Source of the DNA: Betaproteobacteria bacterium | GTDB lineage: Bacteria; Pseudomonadota; Gammaproteobacteria; Burkholderiales; Usitatibacteraceae | DNA: 9,071 nucleotides | Reading direction: 5' to 3' | Assembly (NCBI GenBank): GCA_003105245.1 | Contig: PQAI01000240.1 | Location: 5,661 to 14,731 of the forward strand | Shown: positions 1 to 6,278 of the stretch, one piece after another | Layout: each line of letters begins with the position of its first letter | How positions within the stretch are numbered: the first letter of the stretch is position 1 | Notes under the pieces: generated by a model | Database searches by the model: none | What the model was told of the DNA's origin: nothing | Seen by the model: the letters and a program-made list of their open reading frames with translations, nothing else | Translations under genes and position numbers: made by a program

Positions 1-1427
1 TCCGCGGCCGGGATGCCCCATTCACCGAAGGGCTTGAGGTCCGCCTCCTTCCCGAGCTTCGCGATGGCGTCGATCTCCCGGCGGGCGCCGGCCTCGTCCT
101 TCTTCTGCGAGTACGCGACGGCGCGCGCGTAGTGGTACATCGCCTGCACCAGGACGAGGGTCTTGTCGGGGGCGGGAAGCGCGAGCGTGGCCTCGGGGCT
201 CGCGAACTGGGCGTGCGTCGTGTAGGGCGCTGCCTTCACGGGCTGCATGATCGGGAACTGCCGCACCACGTCGTTCGCCATCGAGGCGTCCAGCTTCGCC
301 GCCGCGTCGAGCGCCGTGGCCGCGTCGCCTCCCATCTGCGCCGACACCATCACGAAGTGGATGTTGTGCGGGTAGTAGGCGGCCCGGTAGAGCGGGTCGG
401 AGGGCGAGAGGCTGAAGTAGCGCTCGTCCACCTTCAGCGCGCGCTTGTTGGCCTCGAGCGATTCGCGGTAGAGGCCCACGCGGTAGTAGATGTGCGCGGG
501 CATGTGGACGATGTGGCCCGCGCCGGGCATCTGGGCCGCCAGCCGCCGCGCGGGCGCGAGCGCCTTCTCCGGCTGCGTCGAGGCCTCCATCGCGTGGATG
601 TAGAGGTGGATCGCGCCGGGGTGGTCGGGATCGAGCTTCAGGGCCTGCTCGAGCGCGGCGACGATCTCCGCGCCGCGGCCCTTGGGCCGGGCTCCCGCCG
701 CCTCCCAGTAGTCCCAGGGCTGCGTGTCCATCGCGGCCTCCGCGTAGAGCGCGAGGATCGTGGGGTCCTTCGGGTAGCGCTGCGCGAGCGCCTTCATCGC
801 GTCGGCGTAGGCGGCGTCCAGCGGCGCGCGCTCGGCCTTCGGGTCGGTGGCGTAGCGCTTCGCGAGCGCCTCGATGAGGTCGCGGTCGCGCCCCGGCGCG
901 CCCTTCGAGAGCTCGACGGCCTTCGCCAGCGCGGCGGCGGCGGGCGCGACGGCCTCGGGGAACATCGGGGCGTTGATGTTGGGACCGAGGACCAGCGCCT
1001 CGCCCCACCAGCACATCGCGCAGGAGGGATCGAGCTTCTGCGCGGCCCGGAAGGCGCGCTGCGCCTCCGCGTGGTTGAAGCCGAAGGCGAGCCGCAGGCC
1101 CTGGTCGAAGTACTTCTGCGCCGCGGGGCTGCGCGTGCCGACGCGCAGGTGCAGCCTGCCCAGGTCGGGGAAGAGCGGGACCTCGCCCCCGGCCGCGTTC
1201 ATGGGCGCGGGCTGGAACGGCGTGGTCTCGGTCCTGGCGAGGATGAGCGCCTTCAGCAGCGGCGGCTGCCCGCCCGTCGCGGGGCCGCAGATGCGCCCGC
1301 CGGCGGCGAGCAGGGGATCGGATGCCGCCGCATCGGGGTCGGCGGGGGAGGTGGCCGCGCCGGCGAGGCCGCAGGCGGCGAGGACGAGCGCGAGTCGTCG
1401 AATCGGAGGGTGTCGGTGTGCGTTCAT
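1..1427 (-). CDS. TPR-repeat probable lipoprotein, C-terminus outside window
   Basis: The ATG at 1427 is preceded by a strong ribosome binding site (AAAGGAG, 5-nt spacer). In-window length is 475 codons with no stop, so the C-terminus is missing. The N-terminus is basic (RR at 10-11) followed by LALVLAAC, giving a lipobox L16-A17-A18-C19; I infer export and lipid attachment at C19. The mature part is alpha-helical with TPR-like units, for example QGLRLAFGFNHAEAQRAF (109-126), a unit ending KLDPSCAMCWWG (C136, C139) and another around ALEQALKLDP (258-267). The region from about 270 to 320 is rich in histidines (H274, H278, H305, H308, H312) around the segment GHIVHMPAHIYYRVG. This matches a family I recall only as uncharacterised bacterial TPR proteins that share the CxMCxWG and HMPxHIY signatures. 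Function is unknown; the Cys/His set might bind a metal, but nothing here proves that. It has its own RBS and lies 106 bp beyond the STAND gene, so it may be a separate unit. Confidence 0.85.
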   Translation of the reverse strand, partial: MNAHRHPPIRRLALVLAACGLAGAATSPADPDAAASDPLLAAGGRICGPATGGQPPLLKALILARTETTPFQPAPMNAAGGEVPLFPDLGRLHLRVGTRSPAAQKYFDQGLRLAFGFNHAEAQRAFRAAQKLDPSCAMCWWGEALVLGPNINAPMFPEAVAPAAAALAKAVELSKGAPGRDRDLIEALAKRYATDPKAERAPLDAAYADAMKALAQRYPKDPTILALYAEAAMDTQPWDYWEAAGARPKGRGAEIVAALEQALKLDPDHPGAIHLYIHAMEASTQPEKALAPARRLAAQMPGAGHIVHMPAHIYYRVGLYRESLEANKRALKVDERYFSLSPSDPLYRAAYYPHNIHFVMVSAQMGGDAATALDAAAKLDASMANDVVRQFPIMQPVKAAPYTTHAQFASPEATLALPAPDKTLVLVQAMYHYARAVAYSQKKDEAGARREIDAIAKLGKEADLKPFGEWGIPAA

Positions 1428-1432
1428 GAGGG

Positions 1433-1439
1433 CTCCTTT
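1433..1439 (-). promoter_or_regulatory. Ribosome binding site of the TPR lipoprotein gene
   Basis: The minus strand reads AAAGGAG here, five bases before the ATG at 1427. It is a near-consensus Shine-Dalgarno sequence and fixes the start codon. Confidence 0.75.
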
Positions 1440-1504
1440 CGGGAGGGGATCCCGGCCGGGTCGGCCGGGGGGCACTGCGCCCGCGGGTGGCGGGCCGTGA
1501 GGCG

Positions 1505-1523
1505 GGCCGCGGGGTGCGCGGCC
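1505..1523 (-). terminator. Possible terminator or 3'-end stem-loop after the STAND gene
   Basis: This is a perfect 7-bp GC stem (GGCCGCG/CGCGGCC) with a 5-nt loop, starting 10 nt after the stop codon at 1534. There is no U-tract, so the terminator call rests only on position and stem strength. Confidence 0.3.
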
Positions 1524-1533
1524 GCCCGTCGCG

Positions 1534-4500
1534 TCAGCGGCGCGTGGCCTGCTCCAGCGCGATTTCGTTTCGTACCTGGGCGACGGTAGCCGTGCGCCTG
1601 AATTCCGGTGCGAGCCCGTCGATGAGCTGCGCGGCATCGGCAAGCCGCGCCTGCGCCTCGCCCGGGCTGGCGAGCGCCTGGGCGAGGCGCGCGCTCGCGA
1701 TCCGGAAGCGGACCCAGTCCGCCTCGCGGGTATCCGGAAGCTTCGCGTAGTAGGCGAGCACGGGCGCGAGGACCTCTCGCGCCTCCGCGAGCCGCCCCAG
1801 CCGCGCCAGGGTCTGCGCGTGGAACGTGCGGGTCTCGGCGAGGAAGAGCTCCTCGACCCGGTTCACCGGGGGGAAGCGCATCCGCTGCTCGACGGCGCGA
1901 CGCGCCGACTTCTCCGCCTGCGCGTAGTCCTTCAGCCAGTAGGCGGCGCTCGCCTGCAGCAGCAGGGCGTCGGTGAGGAAATTGGCGTGGCCGCGCTTCT
2001 GGCCGTCCGTGGCCGGCTGCACGGGGTCGAGGAGCCGCACGGCCACGGCGGCCTTCTCGCTCGCGGCGGGGAAGTCCCCGAGGATGAGCAGGCGCGTCGA
2101 CTCCTGCGTCGGGAGCCACGCCGCCTGGAGCTTGCGCGGGAAGGCGTCCTTCGGGGTGTCGCGGACCCAGATGTCGGTGAGCCGTGCGCCCTCCGCGAGG
2201 GCCTCCTTCGAGGCCTCGGGGTTGCCCAGCTCCGCTTCCAGGCGACAGACGTGGGCCCAGGTAAAGGCGAGGTTGCGGGCGCGGACGGCAGTCAACACCC
2301 CCCCACGGCCGGTCTTGGCGGCGCTTCGCAGGAGCTGCAATCCTTCGCGCGGGCGGCCCGCGCCCTCGGCATACAGGCCCTGCGCCTGGAGGTTGGCCAT
2401 GAGGTTGTTCCAGGAGATGGTGTTGCCGGAGTCCACCTTGAGGAATGACTCGTAGTCCCGGGCCGCGGCCGCATAGAAGGGCAGGGCCGCCCTGAAGCGC
2501 AACTGCTGCGCCTCGAGGTCCCCGAAGTTGGACAGGAGCAGGCCCCTTGCCCGCAGCGCCAGCATGTGCCCGGGCTGCCGCTCGAGGATCCCGCCGGCCA
2601 CGGGCCTCGCCTCCTCGCCGTTCCTGCGCGTCTCGTCGACGCGGCCCAGCGCCATGAGGGCGTCCATCTGCCAGGCGGTGGCCTCGACGAAGAGCGCGGC
2701 GGACGACAGGTCGCCGAGCTGCAGCCCGTCGATGGAGCGCAACGCGGCCCGGGCCTTCTCCAGCACGCGCACCGATTCCTCGAAGTTGCCGTCCTGCATC
2801 AGGTTGAACCCGTGCGACACCGCGATCTCGCCGTACGCCCGCCGCGCCGCGATCGAGGAACCGGCCGCCGAGGCCACGGGACTGACCAGGTCGAAGGCGC
2901 GCGCGCCTTCCTTCAGGCTCTCGCCAAGGCGGTTCTGCTGGCTGAGGATGCGGGCGTTGGCGCTGGAGGCCATGGCGAGGCCGATGGCCGTCGGCTCCGA
3001 GGCGTCGCCCTTCGCCCGGAGTTCCTCGAGCGTCGCGTAGGCCGCCTGGGCGGCCTTTCCCGCTTCGTCGAGCTTGCCGAGATTGCGAAGCGAGATCGCG
3101 TAGCGCACCTGCGCGAGCGCGCGGTTGCGCTCGGTGGCGGGCGTGCGCAGCGCGGCCGGCAATCCGGCGTAGTAGTCCAGCGCGCGCTTCGAGAGGCTCG
3201 CCACGATGTCCAGCCGCCCGATGGGCTCGAGCTCGAGCTGGAAGTCCTCGAGCAGGTAGACCACGAGCTTCTCCGCCTCGCCGCGCGCGCCCTCCGCGAG
3301 CTTGCGGGTCTCCAGCGCCGCCGACTCCGCCTCGCGCGCCCGGTTCATGTTCACCCAGCCGAAGATCGCACCGACGATCGCGACGACCGCCAGCGTGGCG
3401 GCGCCCGCCGCAATCTGCCGGGCGCGGACGAGCGCCCTGCGCGTGGCCTCCTCGCGGGCGCGCTGCGCCGCGAGCTGGCGCTCCGCCTCCTCCTTGGCCT
3501 CGCGCTCCAGGCGCAGCTCGCGGCTCGCCTTCACCACGCCGCAGAGCACGTCGTGGGTGAGCTCCACGCGGCGCACGTCCAGGCGCTCCTCGATGCGCAG
3601 GAGCCGGCGGTTCACGAGCGTCGCGAGCGCGTCCGGCGCTGCGCCGGCGGCCGTGAACGCCTTCACGAGCCGCTCCTCCGCGAGGCTCTCGCGGAAGCCC
3701 GACTCGGTGAGGAGCTGGTCCTCGATCACCTTGCGCACGGCCGGCGGCTGGTCGGCCAGCGCGCGTTCGTAGAATTCCGCCAGGATCGTGTCGTGCGAGC
3801 CCGCGAGGAGGTCGGCGGAGATCTCGGCGCGCTTCTGCGCGATGCGCGCGTTGTTGAGCTCGCGGCAGATGAGCGACAGGAGCGAGGGCTCCACCTCCGC
3901 GTTGCGAAGCTCCGAGCCGCCGGCGATGAAGCGCACGATCGCCTCGGCCACTTCCTCGGTGACGAGGCGGCCGCCCGGCTTCATGACGGCGGCGAGCGCC
4001 TGCTGCCCCGTCATGCGAGCGAGCCGCATGCGGTTCTGCGTGATCGAGGGCATCGCGCCCTTCAGGCTCTCGAGGTGCGCGAGGTAGTCCTCGCGCAGCG
4101 CGATGAGGATGCGGTAGTCGGCGCGCCCGAAGTCGAAGCGCTCCGTGATCGTGTCGTCGTGCTCGATCCTGGCTTCCAGCTCCCTGGGAGGCCGGTTCTC
4201 CACGAGGTCGGCGAGCTCCTCGACGAACTGCGCGGCGCGCGCGCGCCCCGCGTCGTCGGCCTGCGCCAGCGTGAAGATCTCCTCGAACTGGTCGAAGATG
4301 AGGAGCGGGATCACGGTCTTGCCGGCGGCGTCCCTCAGGATGTCGTCGCGGTGGTGCAGGAACTCCCACAGCGACTCGCCTTGCGAGGCCACCCCGGACT
4401 GCGTCCAGGTCCCGGTGGCCTCCGTGGCGCGGAAGATGGCCTGCTTGATCTGCTCGGCGGGCGCGGGCGACTCCGGCGAGTAGTCGATGCGCACGTACAC

Positions 4501-4758
4501 CGGGCAGTAGCCCTCGGGACGCAGGCGCGGCACGATGCCGGCGCGCAGGATCGAGGTCTTGCCCAGGCCCGACTGCCCGAAGAGGATCGTGAGGAGCTTT
4601 CGCTGCACGCGGCGGCCGAGCTCGGCCACCTCCTCCTCGCGGCCGTGGAAGAAGCCGCGCGTCTCCTCGGTGAAGGAGGCGAGGCCCAGCCAGGGGTGCT
4701 GCTCGTCGACGACGGCCTGCGCGGCCGTCCCGGCGAGGGCGTGCCCGGCGTCGTTCAT
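1534..4758 (-). CDS. nSTAND1-type NTPase with coiled coil, membrane segment and TPR region
   Basis: This 1074-aa protein starts at the ATG at 4758, which overlaps the stop of the upstream SIR2-like-TIR gene by 4 bp; GGGAG lies 6 nt upstream. Order of parts: the nSTAND1 entry motif HPWLGLASF (21-29) and FFHGREEEV (36-44); Walker A GQSGLGKTS (61-69); Walker B LLIFDQFEE (152-160, D156 and E159/E160); a sensor-like strand LIALREDYL (218-226); and a winged-helix end VELTHDVL (398-405). A charged coiled coil follows (about 413-447), then one hydrophobic segment (about 449-469), then a helical region to the end with TPR-like A/L/Y spacing (for example AISLRNLGKLDEAGKAA and RTFHAQTLARLGRLAEA). By analogy with the family, the NTPase part is a signal-dependent oligomerising ATPase and the C-terminal repeats sense a ligand or partner. 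The basic stretch before the membrane segment suggests the NTPase is cytoplasmic and the repeats may be outside. No effector domain is fused, so the coupled TIR protein is the likely effector. The trigger is unknown. Confidence 0.9.
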   Translation of the reverse strand: MNDAGHALAGTAAQAVVDEQHPWLGLASFTEETRGFFHGREEEVAELGRRVQRKLLTILFGQSGLGKTSILRAGIVPRLRPEGYCPVYVRIDYSPESPAPAEQIKQAIFRATEATGTWTQSGVASQGESLWEFLHHRDDILRDAAGKTVIPLLIFDQFEEIFTLAQADDAGRARAAQFVEELADLVENRPPRELEARIEHDDTITERFDFGRADYRILIALREDYLAHLESLKGAMPSITQNRMRLARMTGQQALAAVMKPGGRLVTEEVAEAIVRFIAGGSELRNAEVEPSLLSLICRELNNARIAQKRAEISADLLAGSHDTILAEFYERALADQPPAVRKVIEDQLLTESGFRESLAEERLVKAFTAAGAAPDALATLVNRRLLRIEERLDVRRVELTHDVLCGVVKASRELRLEREAKEEAERQLAAQRAREEATRRALVRARQIAAGAATLAVVAIVGAIFGWVNMNRAREAESAALETRKLAEGARGEAEKLVVYLLEDFQLELEPIGRLDIVASLSKRALDYYAGLPAALRTPATERNRALAQVRYAISLRNLGKLDEAGKAAQAAYATLEELRAKGDASEPTAIGLAMASSANARILSQQNRLGESLKEGARAFDLVSPVASAAGSSIAARRAYGEIAVSHGFNLMQDGNFEESVRVLEKARAALRSIDGLQLGDLSSAALFVEATAWQMDALMALGRVDETRRNGEEARPVAGGILERQPGHMLALRARGLLLSNFGDLEAQQLRFRAALPFYAAAARDYESFLKVDSGNTISWNNLMANLQAQGLYAEGAGRPREGLQLLRSAAKTGRGGVLTAVRARNLAFTWAHVCRLEAELGNPEASKEALAEGARLTDIWVRDTPKDAFPRKLQAAWLPTQESTRLLILGDFPAASEKAAVAVRLLDPVQPATDGQKRGHANFLTDALLLQASAAYWLKDYAQAEKSARRAVEQRMRFPPVNRVEELFLAETRTFHAQTLARLGRLAEAREVLAPVLAYYAKLPDTREADWVRFRIASARLAQALASPGEAQARLADAAQLIDGLAPEFRRTATVAQVRNEIALEQATRR
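3352..3414 (-). other. Predicted transmembrane segment of the STAND protein
   Basis: Residues 449-469 form an uncharged run rich in A, V, I, G and F, flanked by RALVRAR before and NMNRAR after. It is long enough to span a membrane once. It separates the NTPase part from the TPR-like part. Confidence 0.65.
4755..4758 (-). other. ATGA stop/start overlap coupling the TIR and STAND genes
   Basis: On the minus strand the TGA ending the SIR2-like-TIR frame shares bases with the ATG of the STAND frame. Such 4-bp overlaps usually mean translational coupling and fixed stoichiometry. The STAND RBS (GGGAG, 4765-4769) lies inside the end of the TIR gene. Confidence 0.85.
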
Positions 4759-6152
4759 GTCGCGCTCCCGCCGCCGCGGGCGGCGAGGAGGTCGGCCAGG
4801 CGCCGCACGAACTCCGGCGTGGCCTCGCCGCCGGGCAGCGGCGTGACGTGCACCGCCTTGAACTTGTCCGGGATGCGCGCGGCGCGCACGTCCACCGGAT
4901 CGACGCACACGGGCAGCACGAAGACCGCGTCGTCGTCCATGTTGCGCGTGCGGTCGATGGCGTAGCTCCACTCGCGCCGGAAGAAGCCCTCGAGGCGCCG
5001 CTCCGTGTTCGCGGAGACGATCGGGATGAAGTACGAGCAGCGCGCGATGTTCTTCTGGATCTTGCGGTCGTAGTCGTCGCCGCCCTCGAGGCGGTCCATG
5101 TCGAACCAGGTCCGGATGCCGGCGGCGTCCAGCCCCGCCTTGAGCCGCTGCACGGCGGCGAGGTCCTCGCGCGCGTAGCTGATGAAGACCGCGTTCTCGG
5201 GCATCTCGCGCTCGGGGGGCAGCACGCGCTGCGCCGCGGGCAGCGGGATCACCTCGGCCGGGCGCCGGCGCGCGGTCCATCGCCGGTGCAGCTCGTCCAC
5301 GAACTGCTCGGCGCCGGCGTAGACGCGGGTTCGCACGCTCACCTGCTGCAGGAAGGCCATGAGGCGCTCGTCGCTGCCGGTGTGGTCGTCGGCCAGCACC
5401 TCGCCCACGTCGCGCGGGTCCGAAAGCCGCCGGCGCTTGGCCATGCGCAGGAAGAGCCGCGCCAGCCAGTTGGAGAAGTTGCTGCCGATGAGGAGCAGGT
5501 GGCTGTGCTCGAGCTCGTAGAAGAGCTTCTCCGGCGTGAGGTGCTCGCTCTGCAGCGCGCAGACGAACTCCAGCATGTCCTCGTCCGAGATCACGTAGGT
5601 GGGCGAGGCCGAGCAGCGGCCCAGCAGGTGGTAGACCACGGGGCGCTGCAGGTGCTCGCGCTCGGACGGCAGGTCCGCCACGCGGTTGGGCGTGTAGCCG
5701 ACCACCTCCGCCGTCTGCGCGCCCGCGAAGCGCACGTCGTTGATCGCGGCCTCGAGGAGCGAGTCGAAGGTCGTGGTGACGAAGAGGTCGAAGTCGGTGA
5801 TCTCGGCGAGCTGCCGCAGCGCCTTCGGGGGCGCGAAGGCGGTCTCGCGCAGGATGCTGCGCATGCGCGTGTAGGTGTCCTCGCGCCGGCCGCGCGAGGC
5901 GAGGAACCAGCACACGACGTCGTTCAGCGTGTAGGGCGAGGGAAGCCGCGCGGTGTCCACTCCCAGCTTCGCGGCGAGCTTCTCGGCCATCCAGTCGTGC
6001 AGCAGGCGCGGCCCGCCCTCGGTCTCCACCTTGAGGAGCTCGGGCCCCACGATCGGGATGACGCGCTTCTCCTCGATGAAGTTGAGGAGGTCCTCCCAGG
6101 CGTCCTCGTCCAGGCGTGCGGACGGCGCTTCCAGCGGATGCACGTTGCTCAT
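4755..6152 (-). CDS. SIR2-like domain fused to a TIR domain
   Basis: This 465-aa protein starts at the ATG at 6152, with AAGGGA 9 nt upstream. The frame stays open further upstream, but an ATG at 6218 has no well-placed RBS and the recognisable domain begins only near residue 25. Residues 25-290 look SIR2-like: EEKRVIPIVGPELL (27-40), DLFVTTTFDSLLEAAI (122-137), VVYHLLG (172-178, H175) and HLLLIGSNFSNWLARLF (218-234). The usual GAG loop is replaced by GPE, and the catalytic Asn of the TTNYD-type motif is Thr128, so NAD hydrolysis by this half is doubtful. Residues 320-450 form a TIR_2-type domain: AVFISYARED (321-330), TWFDMDRLEGGDDY (348-361), YFIPIVSANT (374-383) and GFFRREWSYA (389-398), where E394 sits at the catalytic Glu position of NAD-cleaving TIRs. 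The protein is cytoplasmic, with no signal peptide. It is the first gene of a two-gene unit with the STAND NTPase. I infer a NADase-type effector whose SIR2-like half binds a ligand or scaffolds assembly. Confidence 0.87.
   Translation of the reverse strand: MSNVHPLEAPSARLDEDAWEDLLNFIEEKRVIPIVGPELLKVETEGGPRLLHDWMAEKLAAKLGVDTARLPSPYTLNDVVCWFLASRGRREDTYTRMRSILRETAFAPPKALRQLAEITDFDLFVTTTFDSLLEAAINDVRFAGAQTAEVVGYTPNRVADLPSEREHLQRPVVYHLLGRCSASPTYVISDEDMLEFVCALQSEHLTPEKLFYELEHSHLLLIGSNFSNWLARLFLRMAKRRRLSDPRDVGEVLADDHTGSDERLMAFLQQVSVRTRVYAGAEQFVDELHRRWTARRRPAEVIPLPAAQRVLPPEREMPENAVFISYAREDLAAVQRLKAGLDAAGIRTWFDMDRLEGGDDYDRKIQKNIARCSYFIPIVSANTERRLEGFFRREWSYAIDRTRNMDDDAVFVLPVCVDPVDVRAARIPDKFKAVHVTPLPGGEATPEFVRRLADLLAARGGGSAT
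4765..4769 (-). promoter_or_regulatory. Ribosome binding site of the STAND gene
   Basis: GGGAG on the minus strand, 6 nt before the ATG at 4758 and embedded in the last codons of the TIR gene. It supports this ATG as the true start. Confidence 0.6.
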
Positions 6153-6161
6153 GGCCCGTGT

Positions 6162-6167
6162 TCCCTT
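6162..6167 (-). promoter_or_regulatory. Probable ribosome binding site of the SIR2-like-TIR gene
   Basis: AAGGGA on the minus strand, 9 nt before the ATG at 6152. It is only a partial Shine-Dalgarno match, but the best one near any candidate start of this frame. Confidence 0.45.
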
Positions 6168-6175
6168 CTTGTCGT

Positions 6176-6192
6176 CGGGGCTTCCCGCCCCG
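6176..6192 (-). promoter_or_regulatory. Stem-loop in the leader of the SIR2-like-TIR gene
   Basis: This is a perfect 6-bp stem (CGGGGC at 6176-6181, GCCCCG at 6187-6192) with a 5-nt loop. On the minus-strand transcript it lies 8 nt upstream of the AAGGGA motif. It could influence translation initiation or RNA stability. In DNA this GC-rich a chance hairpin is quite possible. Confidence 0.35.
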
Positions 6193-6231
6193 CGCGTCGG
6201 TGGCAAAGGGTAGGGCATTCCGCGCCCGTTG

Positions 6232-6246
6232 GATAGCGGGGCTATC
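6232..6246. promoter_or_regulatory. Inverted repeat between divergent genes, possible operator
   Basis: A perfect 6-bp inverted repeat (GATAGC-GGG-GCTATC) lies in the region shared by the divergent SIR2-like-TIR and TPR-S/cyclase genes. It contains some of the few A/T bases in the gap. Its right arm overlaps a -10-like hexamer TATCAT (6243-6248) on the plus strand, which is how a repressor site often lies. No convincing -35 was found 16-18 bp upstream. Role as an operator is inferred from symmetry and position. Confidence 0.4.
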
Positions 6247-6278
6247 ATCGGGCCCCTGTGCCCGCGGAATCCGCGCCG

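Larger units (their letters stand above)
1428..1533 (-). other. Intergenic gap with three GC-rich stem-loops
   Basis: No coding sequence is supported in this gap between the STAND stop codon and the lipoprotein start. It holds three perfect inverted repeats in a row: 1505-1511/1517-1523 (7 bp, 5-nt loop), 1479-1484/1490-1495 (6 bp, 5-nt loop) and 1451-1458/1462-1469 (8 bp, 3-nt loop). None is followed by a T-run on the minus strand, so they are not classical intrinsic terminators. The first lies 10 nt past the STAND stop and could protect the 3' end or aid termination; the last lies just upstream of the next RBS. Confidence 0.5.

Noticed and set aside
22..1014. Second minus-strand frame within the lipoprotein gene
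   Set aside because: R/A/G-rich shadow of the true frame, without motifs.
132..1589. Plus-strand open frame opposite the lipoprotein gene
   Set aside because: The translation is a repetitive R/V/G/H mix. The minus-strand frame has a signal peptide, an RBS and family signatures.
2566..4965. Long plus-strand open frame (about 799 codons) antisense to the STAND gene
   Set aside because: Its translation is dominated by R, A, L, G, H and V with no recognisable domain. Long antisense frames are expected opposite high-GC genes.
6201..6206. TTGCCA on the minus strand as a -35 box for the SIR2-like-TIR gene
   Set aside because: At 17 bp spacing the -10 position reads AAGCCC, so there is no usable promoter pair.
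4848..6236. Plus-strand open frame opposite the SIR2-like-TIR gene
   Set aside because: Low-complexity V/L/H/R translation, no domain and no RBS.
6258..6260. GTG as the start of the cyclase gene
   Set aside because: Not excluded, but there is no RBS before it, while the ATG at 6279 has GGAA at a usable distance.
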